NCBI RefSeq assembly: GCF_000474745.1
Contig: NZ_ASJR01000001.1
Span: 1-64,000, forward strand
Source: Chitinivibrio alkaliphilus ACht1
Lineage (GTDB): Bacteria > Fibrobacterota > Chitinivibrionia > Chitinivibrionales > Chitinivibrionaceae
Direction: 5' to 3'
Length of the DNA stretch: 64,000 nucleotides
Shown: in pieces, positions 46,261 through 55,563 of the stretch
Layout of the letters: every line of letters begins with the position of its first letter
How positions within the stretch are numbered: the stretch's first letter is position 1
The notes under the pieces: generated by a model
What the model was told of the DNA's origin: nothing
The model's input: the letters and a program-made list of their open reading frames with translations, nothing else
Database searches by the model: none
Made by a program: the position numbers and the translations under genes

Positions 46261-47325
46261 ATGAGATCGTATGTGCAAACAGTAGTAGTGGTCCTACTTT
46301 TTCTTCTTTATACGGGCTGTCTTTTTTCTTCAGATGATTCTTCAGACAGTGCTGATGAGCAAGTGTACACCGGCACGATTGATCTTACTTCCTATGCCCA
46401 GGAAGATAATAAGACACCCCATGCAAGTGTTCTTGCCACAGCGAAAGAGTTCTTATATGTTGGTATGCAGCGGCTTGATGGATGGGACGTGGTCGCCCCC
46501 TCTCTCTTTCTTATTATAGATCGGCTTTCAGGAGAGGTTGTTGAGGAGATCGATCTTACCTATGGCAATGTGTCATCCATGGAAGTGGTCGGCACCACTG
46601 CATATGTAGTAAACCCCGGAAGCTTTATGATGGATGGAGACGGAGGTGTGGAGCGTATTTGTTTGAGAGAATCTACCGTCCATACCGTTTTTGATAGTGA
46701 TGATTTCGACCCGGTAGAAGCTGTACATGTGGGGGGCGATTCTCTCTTGGTTGCCACGCAAAATACCGATTGGCAAGACCCCGCCTATTCACTTTATCTG
46801 ATTGATGGCAGTGCTGAGAATACCGTTCTTGATACACTGCTTTATCAAGAGGCTGGAACTATTGATGCCCTCGCATATCTTTCTGGGAAAGACGTCTTCT
46901 ACGTAAGTGCAGCAAATGCTCTTATGCGATACACCTCTTTTCCTGAAATGAATGGTGAGAGCATTGAGACAACCCTACCCGTACGGAGTATGGTAGCCTA
47001 CGAAGACAAGTTGCTTGTTATTGAAAGTGATTATGAAAGTGGTTTATACGGATTTGTAGAAGGTTCCTCGTACACCAAAATGCTTGAGATTTATCAAGAT
47101 GCGCGTGCTGTCGTGTGTGATGGTACGGCATATATACTAGAGCAGCTGGGACGAGATAATATTATCCGCCTTACGGAAGATTTCTCCATAGACTATCAGC
47201 GAAATATGGGGAGTGATCTCAATATATATGATGTGGCAATTTCTTCGGGAGGCACTGGGTACTTTCTCTCGTACCAGAAGGGGCGTATTGTTCCCTTTCA
47301 TGCTGAGAGCGGTGAACCTCTCTAA
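46261..47325 (+). CDS. Lipoprotein, propeller-like, paired with the B12 receptor
   Basis: A 354-residue exported lipoprotein with lipobox LLYTGC (Cys about residue 20). The mature part starts with an acidic/Ser linker, then repeated short strands such as LFLIIDRLSGEVVEEI, MEVVGTTAYVVNPG and VYTKMLEIYQDARAVV-like blades, consistent with a YncE-type beta-propeller. There are no catalytic residues. Location right behind the riboswitch-driven receptor suggests a periplasmic or outer-membrane surface helper in corrinoid capture (inference). GGAG precedes the ATG. An imperfect hairpin at 47364-47395 lies between it and thiS. Confidence 0.78.
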   Translation: MRSYVQTVVVVLLFLLYTGCLFSSDDSSDSADEQVYTGTIDLTSYAQEDNKTPHASVLATAKEFLYVGMQRLDGWDVVAPSLFLIIDRLSGEVVEEIDLTYGNVSSMEVVGTTAYVVNPGSFMMDGDGGVERICLRESTVHTVFDSDDFDPVEAVHVGGDSLLVATQNTDWQDPAYSLYLIDGSAENTVLDTLLYQEAGTIDALAYLSGKDVFYVSAANALMRYTSFPEMNGESIETTLPVRSMVAYEDKLLVIESDYESGLYGFVEGSSYTKMLEIYQDARAVVCDGTAYILEQLGRDNIIRLTEDFSIDYQRNMGSDLNIYDVAISSGGTGYFLSYQKGRIVPFHAESGEPL

Positions 47326-47363
47326 ATTTCTGCCATGGCTGTGGCCTTGATATATTTTATAAA

Positions 47364-47395
47364 GCACGCCGGTATCATCTCTGATGCTTGCGTGC
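47364..47395 (+). terminator. Hairpin between the lipoprotein gene and thiS
   Basis: GCACGC (47364-47369) pairs with GCGTGC (47390-47395), an inner ATCA/TGAT stem completes it, and GTTCTTTTC follows. It could end the receptor-lipoprotein transcript or sit in the thiSGH leader. It does not match the TPP (THI box) riboswitch consensus. Confidence 0.45.
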
Positions 47396-47417
47396 GTTCT
47401 TTTCTCTGGAGGATATA

Positions 47418-47618
47418 ATGCAGTGTCATATAAATGGAACGTCCGTAGAGGTAGAGCCGGGCACAACCCTTCTTTCAATACTTACAGCGCGAGAATTACT
47501 CCCCGAATCTGTTGTTATTGAACGGAATGGAACTATTGTGGGTCGTGATCGCTTTGATGAGGTTGTTGTGGTTGATAAGGATACCATCGAGATACTCAGC
47601 TTTGTGGGAGGAGGGTGA
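47418..47618 (+). CDS. thiS: Sulfur carrier protein ThiS
   Basis: A 66-residue ubiquitin-fold sulfur carrier for thiazole synthesis. It starts [20 protein letters not shown] and ends SFVGGG, the C-terminal diglycine being the thiocarboxylate site. CTGGAGGATATA precedes ATG 47418; upstream codons are open but lack family sequence. It precedes thiG and thiH. No thiF, the adenylyltransferase that activates ThiS, is in the window. Confidence 0.93.
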   Translation: MQCHINGTSVEVEPGTTLLSILTARELLPESVVIERNGTIVGRDRFDEVVVVDKDTIEILSFVGGG

Positions 47619-47620
47619 TC

Positions 47621-48388
47621 ATGAAGGATACCTTGATTCTTGGAGGTGTAGAAATTGAAACCCGTCTTTTTACTGGGTCGGGAAAGTATCACGATGAGGC
47701 GATTATTCCGGAGGTGCTTGCAGCGGCCGGATGTGATGTGGTAACGGTGGCACTTCGTCGGGTTGATCTAAAAAAGAAAGAGACCTCTTTTATTTCTCAT
47801 ATCCCGCAGAATAAACAGCTCATGCCCAATACTTCCGGGGCACGAACCGCAGAAGAAGCTGTTCGTATTGCCCGTCTTGCCCAAGCCATGGGGTATGGAA
47901 ACTGGATTAAAATAGAGGTAATCCGTGATTCCAAATATCTTCTTCCGGATAATCTTGAAACCCTCCGGGCAACAGAGCTATTGGTAGAAGAGGGCTTTGC
48001 GGTATTTCCGTATATGAGTCCAGATTTGGCCATGGGACGACGTATGGTTGATGCAGGAGCAACGGCGGTGATGCCGCTTGGGGCGCCCATTGGCTCAAAT
48101 GGCGGGCTTCGTACAGAAGAATTAATTCGTATTATGATTGAGCTTCTGGATATTCCTATTATCGTTGATGCAGGAATTGGGAGACCCTCCCATGCAGCGG
48201 CCGCCATGGAAATGGGTGCTGCTGCGGTGTTACTCAACACAGCCATAGCAGCAAGCCCAGACCCCGTTGCGATGGCACGTGCCTTTGCCGATGCAGTATC
48301 TGCGGGAAGACGAGCCTATGTTGCCGGGCTTGCACAAGAACATCATGAAGCCACAGCATCGTCTCCATTAACGGGATTTTTGCACTGA
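47621..48388 (+). CDS. thiG: Thiazole synthase
   Basis: A 255-residue TIM-barrel thiazole synthase forming the thiazole phosphate from ThiS-thiocarboxylate, deoxyxylulose phosphate and iminoacetate. Its motifs are [24 protein letters not shown]-like [48 protein letters not shown] and [23 protein letters not shown] 47621 is chosen because GGAGGAGGG lies 5-8 bases upstream; an in-frame GTG at 47615 overlaps the thiS stop. thiH follows after 1 base. Confidence 0.96.
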   Translation: MKDTLILGGVEIETRLFTGSGKYHDEAIIPEVLAAAGCDVVTVALRRVDLKKKETSFISHIPQNKQLMPNTSGARTAEEAVRIARLAQAMGYGNWIKIEVIRDSKYLLPDNLETLRATELLVEEGFAVFPYMSPDLAMGRRMVDAGATAVMPLGAPIGSNGGLRTEELIRIMIELLDIPIIVDAGIGRPSHAAAAMEMGAAAVLLNTAIAASPDPVAMARAFADAVSAGRRAYVAGLAQEHHEATASSPLTGFLH

Positions 48389-48389
48389 T

Positions 48390-49493
48390 ATGTCTTTACA
48401 ATCCCTTCTTGCATCGTGGTATGAGCGCCCTTTTTCGGAGAAAAAAATCTCCTTTGATGCTGCTCTTGGAGCCCGTTCTTTTTCCATGGATGCGTTACAA
48501 ACCCTGCTTTCAAGAGATGCGGCAACGCATCTGGAAGAGATGGCTCAAGAAGCCAAAAAACGTACGGAACAGCATTTTGGAAAAGCCGTAACTCTCTTTA
48601 CTCCTCTCTATGTTTCTAACTACTGTACCAATGGATGCCGTTACTGTGCTTTCCAACGGGATAATCACATACGTCGGAGACAGCTTTCCCCTGAAGAGAT
48701 AGAACGGGCAGGAGATGAGATTGCGGCCACTGGTATGCGACACCTTTTGGTTTTAACGGGAGAGGCTCCTCGCATAACAACCTTCGCATACTTGGAGAAG
48801 TGCCTTAGTATTCTTGCGCCACGTTTTTCAAGTCTATCCCTTGAGGTATATCCCATGAAGGAACATGAATATGCCCGCCTGGTTGAGCAGGTGCAGCTGG
48901 AGGGGGTGACGGTGTATCAAGAGACGTATAATAGATCCGTATATGCTGCCATGCATCCCTTTGGTGAAAAACGTGAGTATGACTGGCGTTTAGAAACGGT
49001 CGATCGTGCTGCCAGAGCGGGAGTTCGAAGTGTTACCGTGGGGTCTCTTCTCGGTCTTGATGAGCCTCGAACAGAGCTGGGGGCCTTGGCTCTCCATCTT
49101 GATTATATTACCAAAACCTACCCCGGTGTCGCCCCGGTGGTTTCTTTTCCGCGGTTGCGTCCCATTGCGGGAAGTTCATTTCCTGTACCGTATCCTGTTG
49201 ATGATGCCTTCTTTGTGCAAATAGTACTTGCCTTTCGTATTCTCTTTCCCCATGTGGGCATTACCATGTCAACGCGGGAGGAGCGTCATATCCGAAATGG
49301 ACTTGTTCCTCTGGGCGTTACAAAAATGTCCGCGGGGGTTTCTACGGCTGTTGAAGCAGGAGAAGAGACCACGGAAGGACAATTTGAAATAGCCGACGAT
49401 CGTTCCTTGGATGCGGTCTGTGTATGGTTGCAAAAGGAAGGGTTTCAGCCTGTTTTACACGACTGGAATCGTTGTTTTACAACGGATAAATAA
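48390..49493 (+). CDS. thiH: 2-iminoacetate synthase ThiH
   Basis: A radical SAM tyrosine lyase that yields the iminoacetate used by ThiG, 367 residues. The cluster cysteines are in SNYCTNGCRYCAFQRDN (C-x3-C-x2-C). VYQETYNRSVYAAMHP and the C-terminal MSTREERHIRNGLVPLGVTK are typical of ThiH. It uses the anaerobic/tyrosine route rather than the glycine oxidase ThiO. It starts one base after the thiG stop. Confidence 0.96.
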   Translation: MSLQSLLASWYERPFSEKKISFDAALGARSFSMDALQTLLSRDAATHLEEMAQEAKKRTEQHFGKAVTLFTPLYVSNYCTNGCRYCAFQRDNHIRRRQLSPEEIERAGDEIAATGMRHLLVLTGEAPRITTFAYLEKCLSILAPRFSSLSLEVYPMKEHEYARLVEQVQLEGVTVYQETYNRSVYAAMHPFGEKREYDWRLETVDRAARAGVRSVTVGSLLGLDEPRTELGALALHLDYITKTYPGVAPVVSFPRLRPIAGSSFPVPYPVDDAFFVQIVLAFRILFPHVGITMSTREERHIRNGLVPLGVTKMSAGVSTAVEAGEETTEGQFEIADDRSLDAVCVWLQKEGFQPVLHDWNRCFTTDK

Positions 49494-49518
49494 CCGTATT
49501 ACGTGAAAGGTTTCTTGT

Positions 49519-50295
49519 ATGGATTGGAAAATTTTCATTAGTACCTTTGGCCTCATATTTCTTGCCGAACTGGGCGATAAGACTCAGTTTGCTATTATGG
49601 CAGCCACGGCAAGTCGCCGATCAATTCTCCCTGTGTTTTTAGGAGCCTCCCTTGCCTTGGTTCTTTCTACCTTAGTTGCCATTGCAGCAGGGACCCTTCT
49701 GCGACGCTTTGTTCCGGACAGCGCGCTTCAGATTGCAGCAGGAGTGCTTTTTCTTATCTTCGGGGCGGTGATCCTACTGGGGGCACTTCGCGGAGAGCCT
49801 GCTGAGGAGGAGGCATTTCAGGATACAGCTCCTGCTCTACAGGGTGGGGGAGTTGTTGAGCGCTCCGTACTCTATCTTGCTGAAAATCTCGAATCGGAAA
49901 TTTTGGCATCCTATGAGGATGTTCGAGCACGCGTTGACTCGCCTGAAATCGAAGAGCTTCTTTCGCAACTTATCGAAGAAGAAACGTCCCATCTTTCAAA
50001 TCTCTCAACCCTTTCCTTTGAGGGAACACAACATGTGAAAGATCTTGAGACGCACGAAGAGAAATGTATTCTTGAAGAGCAGAAGAAGGGCACGGAGGAT
50101 GGTTCCATTGCAGAGATACTACAAGATATTTTACAGAAAGAGCATAACATATACATGGTGTATCGCAGTCTTTCCCGCAAGGTAAAGATTGAGTCCGTAC
50201 GTCATGTTATGAAAGGCCTTGCGGAAGAAGAAAAACGTCATATTGTGGCTGTTGAAGATATGATTTCTCATTATAAAAATAAGGAACATCTATGA
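49519..50295 (+). CDS. GDT1/UPF0016 half-transporter fused to a rubrerythrin-like ferritin domain
   Basis: A 258-residue protein. Residues about 1-90 are a single UPF0016 repeat of three helices with the signature FLAELGDKTQFAIMAATA (E-x-G-D-K-T), the Mn/Ca-cation site of the GDT1/TMEM165 family, which normally has two repeats. After a short linker, residues about 115-258 form a helical domain with IEELLSQLIEEETSHLSNL and MKGLAEEEKRHIVAVEDMI, both with E-E-x-x-H motifs, plus KEHNIYMVYRSL, as in rubrerythrin-like diiron four-helix proteins. A metal-sensing or detoxifying membrane ferritin analogous to MbfA (ferritin-VIT1) is inferred. It overlaps the DUF3078 gene by 4 bases. Confidence 0.82.
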   Translation: MDWKIFISTFGLIFLAELGDKTQFAIMAATASRRSILPVFLGASLALVLSTLVAIAAGTLLRRFVPDSALQIAAGVLFLIFGAVILLGALRGEPAEEEAFQDTAPALQGGGVVERSVLYLAENLESEILASYEDVRARVDSPEIEELLSQLIEEETSHLSNLSTLSFEGTQHVKDLETHEEKCILEEQKKGTEDGSIAEILQDILQKEHNIYMVYRSLSRKVKIESVRHVMKGLAEEEKRHIVAVEDMISHYKNKEHL

Positions 50296-51185
50296 AAAAA
50301 ATTGGTATTTCTCTCGTCTTTTGTATGAGCCTTGTGTGGGCAGAAAATATGCCCCAGGAAGCGTGGAAACTTTCGGCCACAGCGAATCTTACGGTTTCGC
50401 AATCGTATTATTCCGATAATTGGGATGGCTCGCAACGGGGTACTGTGGCATGGATGGCAGATTTTTTGGGTCGGGCGAAGAAACAAATATCCCCTGTGCT
50501 TCGTACGAGAAACACCTTGCGAATTGACTATGGGCAGACAAAGTCTCAAGATGAAGACGGGAATTGGGATGATTTTACCAAAACCACCGATCGCATTGAG
50601 TATGAAACGCTGCTTCTCTTTTCTCTTAATGAGTGGATTGAGCCCTTTATCTCAGCTAAGGTAAATTCTCAGTTTACCCATGAGGCAAAACGGGTTGACC
50701 ATGATTCTTCCTTGGTGAACCCAAAGTATGATCTTCGATTCAATCCTATTACCATTACAGAAAGCTTTGGGGTATCCCGTGATTTTATTGCGGAGGAGAA
50801 CAGTTCTCTCTCAGCTCGTTTGGGTGGAGCGTTTAAACAGACGATTCGACGCTGGGAGTTGCAGGAAGATGGGACCTACGATGATGAGTTTATTAATGAT
50901 GCCGGTTTGGAGCTGGTAGGAGAATACGAAACAAATCTGCACGATGATTTTCTGGAATATCGAAGTACCCTCTCTCTTTTTACCGCCTTGGCAAGTTCTG
51001 AGGAGTATGACCATGACGACTGGAAGGTGCCCCAGGTGGAGTGGGATAATTCGGCCACGATCCATCTTACAGACTATATTATTTTTCGCGCTGGTTTAGA
51101 GTTACTCTATAATAAGCTTATTGATACTGATGTGCGGCTTCGGCAAAATATGTCTCTCGGTATACAGTTTCGCCATTCGAATTAG
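50292..51185 (+). CDS. DUF3078 outer-membrane beta-barrel protein
   Basis: A 297-residue exported protein: signal peptide about 1-18 (MKKIGISLVFCMSLVWA), then a chain of alternating-hydrophobicity strands that begins ANLTVSQSYYSDNWDGSQRG, the DUF3078 entry region, and includes TRNTLRIDYGQTKSQDEDGN and DRIEYETLLLFSLN. The C-terminus ends in a strand with aromatic FRHSN. The function of the family is unknown. The ATG overlaps the preceding stop (ATGA), coupling it to the GDT1-ferritin fusion. queG starts 6 bases after its stop. Confidence 0.82.
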   Translation: MKKIGISLVFCMSLVWAENMPQEAWKLSATANLTVSQSYYSDNWDGSQRGTVAWMADFLGRAKKQISPVLRTRNTLRIDYGQTKSQDEDGNWDDFTKTTDRIEYETLLLFSLNEWIEPFISAKVNSQFTHEAKRVDHDSSLVNPKYDLRFNPITITESFGVSRDFIAEENSSLSARLGGAFKQTIRRWELQEDGTYDDEFINDAGLELVGEYETNLHDDFLEYRSTLSLFTALASSEEYDHDDWKVPQVEWDNSATIHLTDYIIFRAGLELLYNKLIDTDVRLRQNMSLGIQFRHSN

Positions 51186-51191
51186 GTCTGT

Positions 51192-52127
51192 GTGGATCCA
51201 TATCGTCTGAGGGAAGCAATTCGTGATATGGCCTTGGTCACGGGGTTTAGCGCCTGTGGCTTTGTTGCTCTTCGCCGTCTCTCAGAGCACGATTCCTCTC
51301 TCCAAAATTGGCTTTCTTCCGGGTATCATGGTTCCATGGGGTGGATGGAGAACCATTTTGAAAAACGTCTTGACCCGCGTCTTCTTGTACCGGGGGCTGA
51401 GACCGGAATTATACTTCTTCTCAACTATTTTCCCCAAAAGAAGTACGATGACACCGGGCACGTTCTATCAAAATATGCCTACGGAGATGATTATCACGGG
51501 GTAATGAAGCAGATGCTTTTTTCCTTGCGTGATCAGATAAACACGGTGGTGCCCGCAAAGGGACGTGCCTTTGTAGACTCCGCCCCGGTTCTAGAGCGGC
51601 CATGGGCTGTTGAAGCGGGCCTTGGGTGGATTGGAAAAAATTCCCTCCTTATTCATCCCGTCTTGGGTTCATTTTGCTTTATTGGAGAACTGTTTCTTTC
51701 ATGTACTCTGCCTCCCGACGCTCCATGGAGCGGTTCTTCTTGCGGCACTTGTAACCGTTGTCGCACTGCATGTCCCACACAGGCCATTGTTTCTCCTGGA
51801 TGTATCGACTCACGTCGATGCCTGTCGTACCTTACCATAGAACATCGGGGGGAGATACCGCCTGATCGTTCTCTGTATTCCCGTGTTTTTGGATGTGATC
51901 TATGCCAAGATGTCTGTCCGTGGAATCGTAGCTGTACTCCTACGACGGTGCCGGAATTCATACCAGATTCCTTGCGACAGGATGTGTACGAACAAGACCT
52001 TTGGAAGCGGCTGACCCCGGAGGATTTTAACCGACTCTTTTCGTCATCTCCTCTGAGGCGAACAGGGTATACCGGGCTTACGCGAAATATTGATCGGTGT
52101 TCTTCTCAGGATGAGGATGCCTCATAG
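51192..52127 (+). CDS. queG: Epoxyqueuosine reductase
   Basis: Reduces epoxyqueuosine to queuosine in tRNA, using cobalamin and two [4Fe-4S] clusters, in the cytosol. It has 311 residues, shorter than the 350-380 of forms with extra C-terminal HEAT repeats. The motifs are RAFVDSAPVLERPWAVEAGLGWIGKN, SCGTCNRCRTACPTQAIVSP and CDLCQDVCPWNRSC. The start is GTG 51192. Its 3' end overlaps the convergent mfd stop by 22 bases. Cobalamin use joins it to metH and the riboswitch locus. Confidence 0.93.
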   Translation: MDPYRLREAIRDMALVTGFSACGFVALRRLSEHDSSLQNWLSSGYHGSMGWMENHFEKRLDPRLLVPGAETGIILLLNYFPQKKYDDTGHVLSKYAYGDDYHGVMKQMLFSLRDQINTVVPAKGRAFVDSAPVLERPWAVEAGLGWIGKNSLLIHPVLGSFCFIGELFLSCTLPPDAPWSGSSCGTCNRCRTACPTQAIVSPGCIDSRRCLSYLTIEHRGEIPPDRSLYSRVFGCDLCQDVCPWNRSCTPTTVPEFIPDSLRQDVYEQDLWKRLTPEDFNRLFSSSPLRRTGYTGLTRNIDRCSSQDEDAS

Positions 52128-55100
52128 AGACATTTTTTAAGAATTGCTCGTACTGTTTCGCCGTTTTCAAGGGGCGTACCGGAGGGGATTTTTGTCACCA
52201 ATTCCATGGCGGTATCGACAGCACGTATCGAAAACTGTGCCGATGATGATTGTGAAAAGAGGCTGATTGTTTTTTGTACCGCCTGGGCGTCCTTTGACGA
52301 GACACAAAGAGTGAGGGTTTCTTCTTCGAGGGTTATTTTTGAGATAAAAAACCTCATGGCGCGAAGTTTTATTTCCATGGTGAGAATCAAGTGCATCACC
52401 TCTTCGGGAAGGGCGCCAAATCGATCAGATATTTCTCGTTCAAAGGCACGAAGCTCTCCGAGGGTTTTACAGGAGGTACATCGCTGATACAACTGAATTC
52501 GCAGGCTTCCTTCACGAATATAGGATGCGGGAAACTGTCCGTGCAATCCCAGGTGAATCTCTGTTTCCGCAGGAAGCACCTCCGTATTACCTCGGTCTCG
52601 AAGACGCTCAATCTCTTCTTTAAGAAGTTCGCAGTAAAGCTCAAAGCCGACAGCGGCAATTGTACCTGACTGGTCGGTTCCGAGAAGATTACCCGCACCG
52701 CGCAGTTCTAAATCACGCATGGCAAGCTGAAACCCTGATCCAAGATCGGTATACTGTTCAAGCGCTTTTAGTCGCTGTACTGATTCCTCTTTTATTGCCG
52801 CAAAATCATGCACAAAGAAGTATGCGTACCCCTGTGTGTCAGAGCGTCCCACTCGTCCCCTGATTTGGTATAGCTGAGACAGCCCCATGGTATTGGCATC
52901 TTCTACAATAACGGTATTTGCATTGGGGATATCAATACCATTCTCTATAATTGTGGTAGATACGAGGATGTCAATTTCACCATGGGTAAAACGGGTCATA
53001 ATCTCCTCGAGGGTTTCCCCATCCATTTGACCATGTCCAATGCCGATAGATGCTTCCGGAACAAGAGATTGCACACGGCGCTGTAGCTCATGTAACTCTT
53101 GAATTTTATTATGTACAACAAAAACCTGCCCACCTCGCTCAAGCTCATCCTGTATGGCAGATGCAAGGAGCTCGTCATTTGATTCCGCCACGGTTGTTTC
53201 CACGGGAAGCCTGTTTTGCGGAGGAGTTGTTATGAGTGAGAGGTCACGTATTCCAGCCATGGACATGTGCACGGTCCGCGGAATTGGGGTTGCACTCATG
53301 GAGAGCATATTAATACTACTTTTGAGGGCGGTGAAGCGCTCTTTTTGCCGTACACCAAAACGTTGTTCTTCATCGATGATGACCAAACCGAGATTTTTAT
53401 ATCGTACGGACGAAGAGAGTATCTTATGGGTTCCCACGATAATATTTATCGAACCATTTGAAATATCTGCAAGGGTTTTTCCTGTTGTACCCTGTGAGGT
53501 AAGTCTGCTTAAGGTGGCAATACGCACCGGAAATTCCGCCATACGTTCACGGAAGGTTTTCCCATGTTGTGTTGCCAATACGGTTGTAGGGGCAAGAACT
53601 GCTACTTGATACCCCGCGATAACTGCTTTAAAGGCGGCGCGCATGGCCACCTCAGTTTTTCCAAAGCCTACATCGCCGCAGACGAGTCGATCCATGGGAC
53701 GACTGCTTTGCAGATCTTTCTTTATTTGGATCATGGTTTTTTCTTGATCCGGCGTGGGTGTATAAAGAAAGGACTCTTCAAACTCTTGTTGCCACGAACT
53801 GTCCGGCGGTAGGGCAAGTCCTTCGGCATACTCCCGTTCTGCATAAATACGAATGAGCTTTCCCGCCATCTCTTGAATATTTTTGCGAGTTCGCTCTTTT
53901 TTCCGTTTCCACCCTGATCCCCCCAGCACTGAAAGGGACGGGGGAGCAGACTCTTTACTGCCAATATATTTTTGAACTTTATGAAAATCCCGGATGGGTA
54001 CATGTATCCGAGCTTTTTTCTGAAACTCAAGGAGCATGCAATCAGTAGAATGTCCTGCTGCTTCAATGGTTGTAATACCTCGAAACAGGGCGATACCGTG
54101 ATCGATATGCACCACAACATCTCCCGGAGAAAGGCTATCATAGCGTAAAAGCGGTGCTGTATGCTTCGAGAGCCCCCGTCGTTTTTTCTGAACTGTACGA
54201 TTAAAAAGTTCAAGATCTGTGTAGTAGACAATTTTTTTGTTCTGAGAGGAAAAGCCCTTTTGAAGGTACCGGACTTGTATCGCCTCTTCCCACTCAGAAC
54301 CGATAAGTTCTGTTAAGCGCTGTTTATGCCCTGTTGTTTCGGTACATAGGACAATATCGTATCCTTCTTCTTGTTTTCTCTGCATATCCTGTTTAAGCAG
54401 TTCCAGTTGCCCGGCAAGACCGGCAAGGGGGACAAAGTCGTAGTGGTGACGAGTCTCTGCACAGCTGTATACTTTTAGGAATAGATGGGGATGAGGGGCC
54501 ACTTTTTTTTCTATTTTGTCGGGGGATACAAGCAGATGTTCTGGAGAAGAGATACAGGGTCGAAAGAGATCGGGAACCCGTCCCATGTGGTTTGTATAGT
54601 TGGTTTTTATGCGACTGTATCTATCTGAAATGGATAAATAATCATCATTGATAATACAGGTGTCTTTATGGAGATAGTCAAGGAGACACCCTTCACCCAG
54701 GGAAAACCAGTGGCGAAACCAGTGCATACCGTTTTTATGAGGCCGATTTGTCCACTCATGTTCAATTCGTTCATAGAGGGACGCGGGTAAACCTGCTTTT
54801 TCCGTGTACTGTTCCAGCTTCTCCAGAGCATCAATACGCTGTTCATCATGAATTGTCTCTTCTCCCATGGGAAGAATCTCTAGGTTGGAGCGTGCCCGGA
54901 CTGATTTTTGAGTAAATATATCAAATTCACGAATTGAATCGAGTGTGTCTCCCCAAAACTCAAGGCGGAGTGGATGTTCTTCTCCCATGGGGTAGATATC
55001 CATAAGGCCGCCTCGCCGAGAAAAATGTCCCGGTTCATTGACGGTTACTTCACGGCGAAAGCCAATTTCCGTGAGCCACCGTTCAATATCTTCCAAGTCA

Positions 55101-55522
55101 AGTTCGTCTCCGCAGTGCAATGAAATTGTTTCATGAAAAAGCGTTTTCGGTGGGGGTACTGGCTCAAAGAGAGCAGAAGCCGATGTTATCACACATTTTT
55201 TTGGCTGGCGAAGAAGGTTCTGCAACGTGGACAGCCGTCGTTCTTGAGTTGGTCCAAAAATAGGCCGCATGGTATAGGGTATTGTATAGGCTGTGGGAAA
55301 ATAGAGAGGAGAATCGGGAAGCATATCTTCAAGTTCATCACAGATTCGTTGGGCCTCCTTGTCAGTAGCAGCGATATAAAGAAGCGGCCCTTTTTTATGA
55401 TGTAGATATGCTGTTAAAAAGGCATCTGCACCGGGAGTCAGGCCAGAACAGGCAATGCGGGAATATTCCTCGAAGAGTGGAAGGAGTTCGGGAAAAGTTA
55501 GTTCTGTTTTCCGTGTTGTCAT
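52106..55522 (-). CDS. mfd: Transcription-repair coupling factor Mfd
   Basis: A DNA translocase of about 1138 residues that removes stalled RNA polymerase and recruits UvrA. Order: UvrB-like region (about 1-330), RNA-polymerase-interaction domain with LSPGDVVVHIDHGIALFRGI (about 485), helicase with CGDVGFGKTEVAMRAAF (about 615), IIDEEQRFGVRQKE and SATPIPRT, IGRVGRS-type QIRGRVGRSDTQGYAYFF, and the C-terminal TRCF domain with LGLHGQFPASYI. ATG 55522 gives the normal N-terminus; the frame is open further upstream but runs through the tRNA-Lys genes. A terminator lies between tRNA-Lys and the start. Confidence 0.95.
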   Translation of the reverse strand: MTTRKTELTFPELLPLFEEYSRIACSGLTPGADAFLTAYLHHKKGPLLYIAATDKEAQRICDELEDMLPDSPLYFPTAYTIPYTMRPIFGPTQERRLSTLQNLLRQPKKCVITSASALFEPVPPPKTLFHETISLHCGDELDLEDIERWLTEIGFRREVTVNEPGHFSRRGGLMDIYPMGEEHPLRLEFWGDTLDSIREFDIFTQKSVRARSNLEILPMGEETIHDEQRIDALEKLEQYTEKAGLPASLYERIEHEWTNRPHKNGMHWFRHWFSLGEGCLLDYLHKDTCIINDDYLSISDRYSRIKTNYTNHMGRVPDLFRPCISSPEHLLVSPDKIEKKVAPHPHLFLKVYSCAETRHHYDFVPLAGLAGQLELLKQDMQRKQEEGYDIVLCTETTGHKQRLTELIGSEWEEAIQVRYLQKGFSSQNKKIVYYTDLELFNRTVQKKRRGLSKHTAPLLRYDSLSPGDVVVHIDHGIALFRGITTIEAAGHSTDCMLLEFQKKARIHVPIRDFHKVQKYIGSKESAPPSLSVLGGSGWKRKKERTRKNIQEMAGKLIRIYAEREYAEGLALPPDSSWQQEFEESFLYTPTPDQEKTMIQIKKDLQSSRPMDRLVCGDVGFGKTEVAMRAAFKAVIAGYQVAVLAPTTVLATQHGKTFRERMAEFPVRIATLSRLTSQGTTGKTLADISNGSINIIVGTHKILSSSVRYKNLGLVIIDEEQRFGVRQKERFTALKSSINMLSMSATPIPRTVHMSMAGIRDLSLITTPPQNRLPVETTVAESNDELLASAIQDELERGGQVFVVHNKIQELHELQRRVQSLVPEASIGIGHGQMDGETLEEIMTRFTHGEIDILVSTTIIENGIDIPNANTVIVEDANTMGLSQLYQIRGRVGRSDTQGYAYFFVHDFAAIKEESVQRLKALEQYTDLGSGFQLAMRDLELRGAGNLLGTDQSGTIAAVGFELYCELLKEEIERLRDRGNTEVLPAETEIHLGLHGQFPASYIREGSLRIQLYQRCTSCKTLGELRAFEREISDRFGALPEEVMHLILTMEIKLRAMRFFISKITLEEETLTLCVSSKDAQAVQKTISLFSQSSSAQFSIRAVDTAMELVTKIPSGTPLENGETVRAILKKCLYEASSS

Positions 55523-55532
55523 AACACCCCAT

Positions 55533-55557
55533 AAAAAAAACTCCCCACGGGGAGTTT
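55533..55557 (-). terminator. Intrinsic terminator after the tRNA-Lys array
   Basis: On the minus strand, AACTCCCCGTGGGGAGTT forms a stem followed by a T8 tract. It is 7-31 bases past the tRNA-Lys copy nearest to mfd and 11 bases before the mfd start. Confidence 0.92.
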
Positions 55558-55563
55558 TGAGAA

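Noticed and set aside
47326-47417. TPP riboswitch ahead of thiSGH
   Set aside because: The short region lacks the CUGAGA and ACCUGAU-type consensus elements and is too small; only a simple hairpin is present.
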